The position numbers were made by a program, and so were the translations under genes. From Bryobacterales bacterium (GTDB lineage Bacteria > Acidobacteriota > Terriglobia > Bryobacterales > Bryobacteraceae): a stretch of DNA of 64,000 bases. This document shows, piece by piece, positions 7,792 to 16,310 of the stretch. The notes under the pieces are model-generated. The model was not told the origin of the DNA. It saw nothing but the letters and a program-made list of their open reading frames with translations, and searched no databases. Every line of letters starts with the position of its first letter. Position 1 is the first letter of the stretch. The stretch is from NCBI GenBank assembly GCA_016721425.1, contig JADKID010000043.1, forward strand, positions 216,006-280,005. The letters run 5' to 3'.

Positions 7792-9599
7792 TGACGAGAA
7801 AACAGTTCCTTCTGATCGGGATGGCGGGCGGCGTCGCGCTGGGCCAGCAGAAATCGACGCAGCCGCTGGACGCCGGGTCTGCGGCTGCAACCGCCCGCCT
7901 CCAGGCGGTGATTGACAGCGATCCGCTGCTGCGGGCGATGTACGAGGAGCTGAACAGGGCCAAGGTCCTGCGCACTTTGGGTCAGGAGCCCTACTACATC
8001 GAACTGACGGTGGACGACGCCGAGACGTTCGGTGTATCGGCCACGCTGGGCTCGGCCTTCGCCCCGAATCGCGCCCGTCTCCGGCCGGTGCGTGCGCTGA
8101 TCCGCGTGGGCACTCCGCAATTTGACAACACGAATTCGATCTTTTCCGATTACTACTCAGGCAGCCGTTTTGATTCGGGAGTTCTGCCCCAGGATAACGA
8201 CCTGGCGGCGCTGCGGCACGCCCTGTGGCTCTCCCTGGATCGCGCCTACAAGACCGCCTCCGAGGCCATTGGACGCAAGCAGGCGGCAGTGCGAGGAGTT
8301 ACCTCCAACGAGAACCTCGCCGATTTCTGGCCGAGTCCGGGGAAGGTGCAATTGGATGACGTGCGCGCCACTCGTATTGACGACGAGGGCTGGAAGGCAC
8401 GTGTCAAGGCGCTCTCCGGGCTGTTCCTCGCCTATCCGGAAATCACGTCGTCCAACGTGGAGTACCAGTTTTCCGGCGGGATCTCTTATGTGTTGACCTC
8501 CGATGGCTCCGCCGTGCGTGTGGCCGAGCAGATTGCCATGATGACCGTCCGCGCATCTCGCCAGACTCCGGATGGCACCGTGGTTTATGACGGGCTGTGC
8601 CAAGCCTCGCTGGACCCGGCGCAGTTTCCGGACGACGCGGCTCTCCGCCTATCCGTTGAGGGTGTCGCCAGGAACGTGTCCGCGCTGGCGGGCGCTCCCG
8701 TCGGCGAGTCCTACACCGGGCCTGTGCTGTTTGCCGGCGCCGCGAGCGCGCAGGTTTTTGGAGAAGTATTTGGTTCGCACCTCGGCGTCGTGCGCCGTCT
8801 GGTGAGTGAACCGGGCCGCAACATGCCGATGCCGGCCAGCGAGTTCGACGGGCGGATCGGCTCCAGAGTTTTGCCGGACTGGATGGAACTGGTGGACGAT
8901 CCCACGCTAACGGAGTACAAAAAACGCCCGTTGGCCGGACACTACCATGCCGATCTGGAAGGCGTGTTCCCCGCGCCGCTGACGCTGGTGGAGAAGGGTG
9001 TGCTGAAGGCGCTGCTTACCACGCGGCAGCCTGTGAAGGGGATGACCGCCTCTAACGGCCACGCGCGGCTCTACTCCGGTTTTGGAGTGAAGTCGGCGCG
9101 GATCTCCAACCTCTTCGTCCGTGCGGCCAAGGTCGAGTCTGACGCCCAACTCAAGACCAGACTGCTCGACATGATTAAGCAGCAGGGCAAGCCCTACGGC
9201 ATGATTGTTCGGAAGATGGACTTCCCCTCCGCTGGAGCGGTGGAGGAGTTGCGCCGGATCATTGCGCGTGGCGGCCGCTCTGGCGGCGGGCGCCCGGTCT
9301 CCACGCCTGTGCTCGCCTATAAGGTCTTCCCGGATGGCCGTGAGGAGCTGGTGCGCGGCATGAACTTCCGCTCGCTCTCCACTCGCGCGTTCCGCGACAT
9401 CGTGGCCGCGGGCGATCAGGAGCATCAGTTTGACTTCATCGAAAACGGTGCGCCGCTGGCACTGATGGGCGCGGGGAACTTCATCGTCGGATGCTCGGTG
9501 GTGGCGCCTTCGGTCCTCTTCGAGGAGCTGGAACTGGAGCCGGGTAATGAGGATCGTCCCAAGCCGCCAGTCGTGCCGCCACCCCCGTTTGGCGAATAG
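7791..9599 (+). CDS. TldE/PmbA-like paralogue without zinc motif
   Basis: A 602-residue protein homologous along its length to the preceding gene (shared patterns include TLGSAFAPNRARLRPV, SNGHARLYSG and QGKPYGMIV). At the zinc site it reads FGEVFGSHLG: the first His of HExxxH is lost, so it should not be a peptidase by itself. The N-terminus (MTRKQFLLIGMAGGVALG) resembles a Tat-like or weak Sec signal. Translational coupling to the upstream gene supports a structural partner or substrate-selecting subunit, as TldE is for TldD. A segment rich in Arg and Gly (about residues 490-502) is an insertion relative to its partner. Family assignment is firm; the partnership is inference. Confidence 0.82.
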   Translation: MTRKQFLLIGMAGGVALGQQKSTQPLDAGSAAATARLQAVIDSDPLLRAMYEELNRAKVLRTLGQEPYYIELTVDDAETFGVSATLGSAFAPNRARLRPVRALIRVGTPQFDNTNSIFSDYYSGSRFDSGVLPQDNDLAALRHALWLSLDRAYKTASEAIGRKQAAVRGVTSNENLADFWPSPGKVQLDDVRATRIDDEGWKARVKALSGLFLAYPEITSSNVEYQFSGGISYVLTSDGSAVRVAEQIAMMTVRASRQTPDGTVVYDGLCQASLDPAQFPDDAALRLSVEGVARNVSALAGAPVGESYTGPVLFAGAASAQVFGEVFGSHLGVVRRLVSEPGRNMPMPASEFDGRIGSRVLPDWMELVDDPTLTEYKKRPLAGHYHADLEGVFPAPLTLVEKGVLKALLTTRQPVKGMTASNGHARLYSGFGVKSARISNLFVRAAKVESDAQLKTRLLDMIKQQGKPYGMIVRKMDFPSAGAVEELRRIIARGGRSGGGRPVSTPVLAYKVFPDGREELVRGMNFRSLSTRAFRDIVAAGDQEHQFDFIENGAPLALMGAGNFIVGCSVVAPSVLFEELELEPGNEDRPKPPVVPPPPFGE

Positions 9600-9615
9600 T
9601 CTGGAGGCATCGCGT

Positions 9616-10692
9616 ATGAAACTTGGTCTCGGCCTCTACCGCCATATGCTCACGCCGGCCAACTTCCGCTTTGCGAAGCAGGCCGGGGCCACGCATATCG
9701 TGGCGCACTGGACGGATTACTTTCACGACTCGCCGAACATACCGGAATCGGACGGGACGCGATGCTGGGGCATCAGCGACAATCGCGACCGGCTATGGAG
9801 CTACGAAGAACTGGCCGCGCTGAAGAAGTCGGTAAACGACGAAGGGCTGGAGCTGGCGGCGATCGAGAATTTCGATCCGTCGCATTGGTACGACATTCTC
9901 CTCGACGGTCCGCTGAAGCAACAGCAGATTGCCAACATCCAGACGACCATCCGCAACATCGGGCGCGCCGGCATTCCGGTGATGGGCTACAACTTTTCCA
10001 TTGCCGGCGTCTGGGGCCACGTCAATGGCCGATGGGCTCGCGGCGGGGCCGAGACCGTGGGGTTCCTGGGGCAGGACGGGCCGGCGGAGCAACCCATCCC
10101 CAACGGCCAGGTGTGGAACATGATCTATGATCCCAATGCCGCGCCCGGCATCGTGGGGAGCGTCAGTACAGAGCAGCTCTGGCAGCGGCTGGAGGACTTC
10201 CTGAAAGCGGTAGTGCCGGTGGCGGCAGAGGCCGGCGTCCGTCTGGCGGCGCATCCCGACGATCCGCCGATGCCAAGCATTCGCGGTACGGCGCGCCTGG
10301 TGTATCAGCCGTACCTCTATCAGAAGCTGCTCGATATCGTGCCGAGCCACTATAACGCGCTGGAGTTCTGTCAGGGCACCATCGCCGAGATGAGCGAGGG
10401 CAACGTCTATGAGGCGATCGACAAATACTCGCGCCAAGGCAACATCGCCTATGTCCACCTAAGGAACATCCGCGGCAAAGTGCCGAGCTATACGGAGGTG
10501 TTTCTTGACGAGGGCGACGTGGACATTGTTCGCTCGCTTGGCATCTACCACCGCAACGGCTACGATGGCGTTGTGATTGCCGATCACACGCCGCATATGG
10601 AATGTGCCGCCTCCTGGCACGCCGGGATGGCGTTTGCGATGGGCTACATCCGGGGCATTCTCCACTCGCTGGAGCGCGGGGCGGCGGCATGA
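9616..10692 (+). CDS. uxuA: Mannonate dehydratase
   Basis: Converts D-mannonate to 2-keto-3-deoxygluconate in hexuronate (pectin/glucuronate) breakdown, in the cytoplasm. The start is ATG 9616, with GGAGG at 9603-9607; the frame is open upstream to 9547 but inside the previous gene. The 358 residues are normal for bacterial UxuA and carry family landmarks: MTWGISDNRD-like CWGISDN, NIGRAGIPVMGYNFS, LAAHPDDPP (metal/substrate region), FCQGTIAEM and YVHLRNIRG, ending with a TIM-barrel strand YDGVVIADHTP. The stop overlaps the MOSC gene start by four bases. No other hexuronate genes are adjacent. Confidence 0.93.
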   Translation: MKLGLGLYRHMLTPANFRFAKQAGATHIVAHWTDYFHDSPNIPESDGTRCWGISDNRDRLWSYEELAALKKSVNDEGLELAAIENFDPSHWYDILLDGPLKQQQIANIQTTIRNIGRAGIPVMGYNFSIAGVWGHVNGRWARGGAETVGFLGQDGPAEQPIPNGQVWNMIYDPNAAPGIVGSVSTEQLWQRLEDFLKAVVPVAAEAGVRLAAHPDDPPMPSIRGTARLVYQPYLYQKLLDIVPSHYNALEFCQGTIAEMSEGNVYEAIDKYSRQGNIAYVHLRNIRGKVPSYTEVFLDEGDVDIVRSLGIYHRNGYDGVVIADHTPHMECAASWHAGMAFAMGYIRGILHSLERGAAA

Positions 10693-11162
10693 ACGGCATT
10701 GTTGAGCAGCTCAGCATCTCCAAGGGCGGCGTGCCGAAGTACCCCATGTTGCAGGCGTGGGCCGGTCCGCTGGGGCTGGAGGGTGACGTGCAGCGCCACA
10801 CCGAGATCCACGGCGGTCCCTTGCAGGCGCTGCTGTTGATCTCGCGCGAAGATCTCGATGCGCTGCGGGAAGATGGCTTCCCGGTTGTGCCCGGCTCGCT
10901 CGGGGAAAATCTGACTGTCAGCGGCATTGACTTCCGCCAACTGCGTCCCGGCATGAGGCTGCGCGCTGGTGACGCCATTGTAGAACTCACCAGGGTTCGC
11001 CGGCCTTGCGCCCAGTTGGAGATTTACAATGGGGGCGAGACCGGGCGGATTCAGAAGGCAATGCTGGCTGTGGCGGCCCGTAGCGGCTTCTATGCCGCCG
11101 TTCTCCAGGCCGGCGCCATCCGGCCAGGCGATTCCATCTCACTCATCGATGCCGCAGTCTGA
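10689..11162 (+). CDS. MOSC-domain protein
   Basis: A 157-residue protein starting at ATG 10689 inside the uxuA stop (ATGA). It has the MOSC (molybdenum cofactor sulfurase C-terminal) pattern: KGGVPKYP near the start, GLEGDVQRHTEIHGG (metal/cofactor-binding region), PGSLGENLTVSGI, and the conserved Cys in RVRRPCAQL. Stand-alone YiiM-like members bind molybdenum cofactor and reduce N-hydroxylated compounds. The exact substrate here is unknown. The glnE start codon (11149) lies 14 bases inside its 3' end, so uxuA, this gene and glnE form a tightly packed transcription unit. Confidence 0.88.
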   Translation: MNGIVEQLSISKGGVPKYPMLQAWAGPLGLEGDVQRHTEIHGGPLQALLLISREDLDALREDGFPVVPGSLGENLTVSGIDFRQLRPGMRLRAGDAIVELTRVRRPCAQLEIYNGGETGRIQKAMLAVAARSGFYAAVLQAGAIRPGDSISLIDAAV

Positions 11163-14035
11163 TCACGCCCGGGAAGCCAGCGCGCTGGCGGCGGTGGAAC
11201 ATCACATTCCGCCGGATTTGCGCCAGGGCCTGGAGATCCTGCTCAGCCAGAGCGCCGATCCACAGGCGGCGCTGATGCGGTTGGATCGTTTCTGTGCCTC
11301 CTGGCCCGGCGAGTTCCAACAGATCGCCTACACGCCCTTTGGACTGCAGGCCCTGGTGGCGGTGTTCTCGGCCAGCAACTTTCTCTCCGAGGAGTTGCAG
11401 CAGCATCCTCTGTGGCTGCTGGGCATTCTGCAATCCGGCTGGCTGCACCGCACGCGCTCGGGTGAGGAGATCGAGGCCGAACTGGAGGACTGGATCGGAC
11501 CACGCTACAGTGCCTCCCTCTCCGCTCAAGCTGGCCGAATTCCGGCGCAAGCAGGTGCTGCGGATTCTGCTCCGCGATGCGCTGCGTTTCAGCAATCTGC
11601 CGGAGACCACGGAGGAGCTCAGTAACCTCGCCGATTCGCTGATCCACACCACCTACAGTCGGCTGCGCGCGGAACTGGCGATGAAGTACGGCTTGCCCAG
11701 ATTGGCTGATGGCAGCGAGTGCGGCTACTCCATCCTGGCGCTGGGCAAGCTGGGCGGACGCGAGTTGAACTACAGCTCCGATATTGACCTGATGTTCGTG
11801 TATGAGGGAGCGGGAGAAACCGGCGGCCCGCAGCGGATCAGCAATCAGGAGTTTTTCCAGAAAATCTCCAACCAGTTGACTGACCTGCTGGGGACGTACA
11901 CGGCGGAGGGGCTGATCTACCGCGTGGATCTCCGCCTCAGGCCGGACGGGAGGCACGGCGAGGTGTGCCTGTCGCTGGAGGCCATGCAGCGCTACTACGA
12001 GACGCGCGCGCGCGATTGGGAGCTGCAGATGCTGATCAAGGCGCGCGTGGCCGGCGGGGAGCCGGCCGCGGGCCGGGCGCTGCTCGATGGTGTACAGGCG
12101 CAGATCTATTCGACCTCGACGGACTTTTCCGTCATCGAGTCCATGTCGTTGACCCGCGAGCGGATCAACGAGAAGATGAACGCGCGCCGCAAGCCGGCGG
12201 GCGTGGACGTGAAGTTGGCCCGCGGCGGTATCCGGGACATTGAGTTTCTGGTGCAGTGTCTGCAACGCATGCACGGCGGGCGGGAGACGTGGGTGCGGAA
12301 CTCCTCCACTCTGCTGGCCCTGAACCGCCTGCGCGATAAGGACCTGCTTTCCGATTCGGAGTACTCGCGGCTGGCTGCGGCCTATCAGTTTCTGCGGCAC
12401 CTGGAACACCGTCTGCAGTGTGCGGACGACCGCCAGACCCACACGCTGCCGGAGAAACTGGAGGACCTGGCCCTGGTGGCGCGCCGCATGCCGCCCGGAT
12501 CGCTGGGCGGCCAGGCCACGCCGGAGGCGCTGCTGAGTACGCTGAACGTTCACCTGGAGCATGTGCAGGAGATCTACGTCCGCGTCATCCACGCCCAGTT
12601 GCCAATCTACTATACGCATACGCCGCTGCCGGAGCCCATCTCCGCCCTTCTTGCCGAATCCGAGCCCGCCCCGGATGCGCCGGTCAGCAACCTGATCCGC
12701 TATCTGGATCAGAGGGCGCCCGGCCTGGCACAGGCGGTAGCGCGCGTGCGGTTGGGCCGCTCTCAAAACGCCTTTGAGCACTTTCTGGAGCGTGTCATCA
12801 AGCGCGACGATTGGATGACCGCGTTGGACGAGGACGCGATGCTGAGCGGCTACCTGCTCGACATCTTTGCCCACAGCCCGTACTTCGCGGAGCAGCTGAT
12901 GAGGCAGCCCGAATACTTCGAGGAGATCCGGGCCATGCGGACGCGCGGCGCCTCCAGTTCGGCCTATGCCGAAGTGCTGCCGCTGTTGGAGGATGTGGTG
13001 GAGATGCGGCGCTATTTCCTGCGCCAGATGTTCCGCCTCCAGGCCGAGAGCATCTGCCTGCAGCGGCCCATCTTCCAGACTCTGGAGCGCACCTCCGAGC
13101 TCGCCGATGCCGCCATTGCCGCCTGCTACCGGTTGGCCGTCCAGCAGACGCTCGCCGCATATCCGCCGCAGACTCCCGGCTACCAGCCGGCTCAGCAGAT
13201 GATGGTGATCGCCCTCGGTCGTCTGGGCATGCAGGAGTTTGACCTGGGCTCGGATGCGGATCTGGTATTCGTCATTCCGGACTCGGAGCTGGAGGAGCTC
13301 CATTTCTGGACTCGCGTGGCCGAGAAACTAGTGGCCATCCTGGGCTCCTACACCGGCGATGGCCGGATGTTTTCCGTCGATACGCGCCTGGTCCCCAACG
13401 GCAAGGGCGGCGCGCTAGTGCAAAGTGAGAGCACTTACTCCGACTATTTCGCCCGCACTGCCGATGCGTGGGAGGGCGTGGCCTACATGAAGACGCGCGC
13501 CGTGGCGGGCAATCTGGAGCGCGCCACGGAGTTCCTGGCGGCTCTACAGAATATCGACTGGCGCCGGTATGGCCAGAGCGGTCGCTCGCGCCTGCAACTA
13601 CGGCATATGCGCATGCGGATCGAGAAAGAGCTGGGGGAAGGGAACCCCCTGAAGACCGCGGCCGGCGGCTACTACGATATCGACTTCGCTCTGATGTACC
13701 TGCGTCTGCGCGGGGCCGGGATGTTCTTCAAGGTGCTCAATACTCCCGCGCGAATTCAGGTGCTGGAGCAGATGGGCCACCTGGAAGCGAACGACGCCCA
13801 CTTCCTGCGCGATGCGGCGACGTTTTACCGCGCCGTCGATCATGGCCTGCGTCTGATCTCCGGCCACACCGAAGGCAGCCTGCCCAACTCCGAGTGGCAA
13901 CTGGAGATGCTCACCAGCCTGGTGAAGCGCTGGGTGCCGCAGCATTTGTGTGATCAGCCGCTCCCTCTGGAGTTGTTGCAGATCCAGGGGCGGACCCGCG
14001 AGTTCTTTGACCGGCTCTTCGGCGACGGCCGCTGA
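11149..14035 (+). CDS. glnE: Glutamine synthetase adenylyltransferase/deadenylylase, one frame break
   Basis: Adenylylates and deadenylylates glutamine synthetase in response to nitrogen. The full extent, about 960 residues, matches GlnE. The N-terminal part (FGLQALVAVFSASNFLSEEL, then LWLLGIL) is read from ATG 11149. The rest, starting LKLAEFRRKQVLRILLRDAL, lies one base over; the break is between about 11,500 and 11,530. Both nucleotidyltransferase domains are intact: ALGKLGGRELNYSSDIDLMF (deadenylylation) and ALGRLGMQEFDLGSDADLVF (adenylylation), each with the G-S/S-S...D-x-D metal motif. The break is most simply one extra base. Otherwise the gene is undamaged, so an indel error or recent mutation is likelier than long decay. 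An Amt channel gene lies about 2.3 kb further on. Confidence 0.9.
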
Positions 14036-14041
14036 ACCGCG

Positions 14042-14438
14042 CTACGGCTTTCCGAACAGCACCTGCCTGTAGAGCGCCTCCCGGATCGAGTCCCGCAGAT
14101 CCCAGGCCCTCATCCGGCGCGCGCCGCATTGCGAGGTGACAGCATCCGCCAAAGCCTGCATCGCCTCCGCCAGGCGCTGGTCTTCCTCGTTGCGGTAGTT
14201 TCTGCCAAAGAACGAACTGGGTTTCGGTTCCTCGATGTATGCCATGTCATCGCCGTTCCGGAAGCTCAGGCACAGCCCGGACCAGCCCATCGTGTGGGTG
14301 TGGAACATCTCCAGGTCCACGCCGTGCGCCGTGCTTCGGTACGCCCCCGGAATCGTTAGAGATCCAGCGAAGCGTTCCTTCCTGCTCCAGTGTGGCGCTC
14401 AGTAGGTACTGTGCGACGTATAGATCAGTCACTGCCAT
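14042..14438 (-). CDS. Uncharacterised protein, probable frame break
   Basis: Two frames seem to form one protein of about 130 residues. The first, from ATG 14438 (MAVTDLYVAQYLLSATLEQE), starts nine bases after the antiporter stop. After RWIS the sense-like sequence continues one base over as IPGAYRSTAHGVDLEMFHTH and then to the stop at 14042. The break falls at about 14,355-14,362. The second part alone could start at GTG 14320 (92 residues: TMGWSGLCLSFRNGDD, then a Glu/Arg-rich helix). No family is recognised. The position suggests co-transcription with the antiporter. It converges on glnE with only six bases between stops. That the two frames belong together is inferred from the smooth junction only. 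Confidence 0.5.
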
Positions 14439-14446
14439 AGCGAGCC

Positions 14447-15616
14447 TCAGTCTCCCACGGGCTGTGTTTGCCGGTAGGCGAGATTCAACAGCGGCGGAGC
14501 CAATACCGTGGTGGCTAACGCTGTGAAAACGACTACCCCGTAAACATTCTGTGAGATGGCGCCCATCGCCAACCCAATTTGCGCCACCACCATCCCAACC
14601 TCGCCGCGCGGCACCATGCCGAAGCCGATCTTCATCGCTTCGCGCCAGCCTTCCTGGAGCGCGCCCAGGCCGCAGCCCACCAGCTTGGAGGCCACCGCCG
14701 CCAGCAGAATCACCGCCGTCAGCACCAACGTGGAACGGTCTTTGAAGACCGAGATGTCCAGCTTCAGACCGATGCCCACCAGGAAAAACGGCACCAGCAG
14801 TTCCGTAGTCCCATGCACCAGAGTGTGAACCCGGCGGCCCACCACCTCACCCAGGCTCATGCCGGCCAAAAACGCCCCGACGATGGCGGCAATTCCGGAG
14901 TACATTGCCATGACGGAGAGGCTGAACAGCAGTACAATGGCGAGATGGAACTGGCCCTCGCTCGCCTGCAGCTTCGATTCCATAGCCGGCAGCGCATGCC
15001 GCAGAGCCCGCGAGCCCCACTTCGCCAGCACCACCATAAAGGTAATGGGTAACACTGCTGTCAGCGCCACGTCCACCATCTGGAAATTGCCTTTTGCCAC
15101 GGAGCTCACCACGGCCAGTACGATCAATCCCAGCACATCGTCAATCACTGCGGCAGCCAGGATGATCTGGCTTGCCTTTTCGTGGAGCTTGCCCTTGGCG
15201 CTCAGCACCTGCGCGGTAATGCCGACGCTGGTGGCCACCAGGGCGGCTCCCACGAAGATCGATTCCACCTGGCCGTAGCCCCAGGCGCGCATGATGCCCC
15301 AGCCCATCGCCATCGGTACGATCACTCCAACGGTTGCCACCAGAAACGCCGTGCCGCCCACCTTCAGCAACTCAGAGGACTTCACTTCCAGTCCCACCCG
15401 GAATAGCAGGAACAGCACTCCCAGTTCCGAGAGATCGGTGAGAATCGGTGTGGGGCGAACCCAGCCCAGGATGCTCGGCCCGATCAACATGCCAGCCAGA
15501 ATCTCGCCCACCAGGCCAGGCAGGCCCAGCCGCTCAAAAACCTCGGAGAACAGCTTCGCCGACGCGAAGACAATCAGCATCAGAACGGGCAGCGAGAGCT
15601 CCGCGCCGTGCGGCAT
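14447..15616 (-). CDS. Cation:proton antiporter, CPA2 family
   Basis: A 389-residue integral membrane protein with about 12 predicted helices, exchanging Na+ or K+ for protons. Family hallmarks are GLPGLVGEILAGMLIGPS in helix 2, LFRVGLEV, the SVGITAQVL unwound-helix region, the double-Asp ion site (AVIDDVLGLI) and MVPRGEVGMV near the C-terminus. It lacks the C-terminal TrkA-N/RCK domain of KefB/KefC, so it resembles compact NapA-like members. It lies four bases downstream of a 47-residue membrane protein gene and is the distal part of a minus-strand membrane-protein cluster that includes the Amt channel. Ion specificity cannot be read from sequence. Confidence 0.9.
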   Translation of the reverse strand: MPHGAELSLPVLMLIVFASAKLFSEVFERLGLPGLVGEILAGMLIGPSILGWVRPTPILTDLSELGVLFLLFRVGLEVKSSELLKVGGTAFLVATVGVIVPMAMGWGIMRAWGYGQVESIFVGAALVATSVGITAQVLSAKGKLHEKASQIILAAAVIDDVLGLIVLAVVSSVAKGNFQMVDVALTAVLPITFMVVLAKWGSRALRHALPAMESKLQASEGQFHLAIVLLFSLSVMAMYSGIAAIVGAFLAGMSLGEVVGRRVHTLVHGTTELLVPFFLVGIGLKLDISVFKDRSTLVLTAVILLAAVASKLVGCGLGALQEGWREAMKIGFGMVPRGEVGMVVAQIGLAMGAISQNVYGVVVFTALATTVLAPPLLNLAYRQTQPVGD

Positions 15617-15620
15617 GACG

Positions 15621-15764
15621 CTAGCGCGCCGCCAGTTTCTGCTTGCGCCAGTTCAGCAACGCTACCGCGCCGATGCCTGCCAGCACAGGCAGCGGAGGGG
15701 CGCCATTGAGCACTAGGGCAAAAAAGCCGATCATGGCCGCCACATAGAACCACATCCACTTCAT
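15621..15764 (-). CDS. Small two-helix membrane protein, 47 aa
   Basis: Starts at ATG 15764, overlapping the stop of the TPR gene (ATGA), and ends four bases before the antiporter start. It has two hydrophobic stretches (FYVAAMIGFFALVLNG and PPLPVLAGIGAVALL) and a basic tail (NWRKQKLAAR), a pattern typical of small inner-membrane proteins. The tight coupling on both sides argues for genuine translation. No family is recognised. It may stabilise a neighbouring transporter, but only position supports this. A longer reading from 15920 in the same frame is inside the TPR gene and is unlikely. Confidence 0.6.
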   Translation of the reverse strand: MKWMWFYVAAMIGFFALVLNGAPPLPVLAGIGAVALLNWRKQKLAAR

Positions 15765-16294
15765 CGCAGCACCACCATCATCAGGCTGATCGCAGCCGCC
15801 GCGGCGCACAGTAGCACCGCCGGCTTTGTCAGCGGCTTCACCCACGCCGGTTTCTGTGTGCCCTCCCGCATCAGCCGCCGGATCTCCTGCAACTGTTTGC
15901 GCGCGAGCGAGATTTGCCACGCGTCGCCGGCCAATTCCAGCGCTCGGGCCGTCTCTTCTTCCGACTTGGGCAATGCCCTCAGCCTGTACAGCAGTTCAGC
16001 ATACTTGAGCTGCGCCCAAAAGTTCTGCGGATCCAGAAACCGCGCCTCTTCCAGCGCATCCATGGAGGCATACGCGTCCAGGTTGACGGCATGCGCCATG
16101 CCCAGGCAGGTCTTGAGATCGGCCGACTCCGGATGCGCCGCGCACGCCGTCTCCAACTGTTGAATGATCGCCCGCAATTCAACGGGCTCCACCGTGTGCG
16201 GATCCCGCCATAGCTTGGGCAGCAGGGCGGGGAGGGAGGCGGGCGCCAGCGGCGCCCGTCCCACCAAAGGTTGAAGTGCCAACACGTCTTCCAT
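15761..16294 (-). CDS. TPR-like protein with C-terminal membrane anchor
   Basis: A 177-residue protein. The middle (about residues 40-140) is helical with TPR-like spacing (LKTCLGMAHAVNLDAYASMD, FWAQLKYAELLYRLRALPKS). The C-terminus has one transmembrane segment (AVLLCAAAAAISLMMVVL), so the TPR part should face the cytoplasm as in tail-anchored proteins. It begins 16 bases after the amt stop and overlaps the next small gene. A scaffolding role for membrane complexes is plausible from the fold, but no specific function is recognised. Confidence 0.65.
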   Translation of the reverse strand: MEDVLALQPLVGRAPLAPASLPALLPKLWRDPHTVEPVELRAIIQQLETACAAHPESADLKTCLGMAHAVNLDAYASMDALEEARFLDPQNFWAQLKYAELLYRLRALPKSEEETARALELAGDAWQISLARKQLQEIRRLMREGTQKPAWVKPLTKPAVLLCAAAAAISLMMVVLR

Positions 16295-16310
16295 GGTTTC
16301 TCCCCTCCTC

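Noticed and set aside
11243..13303. 686-codon open frame antisense to glnE
   Set aside because: It is opposite clear nucleotidyltransferase motifs of glnE and has no recognisable domains.
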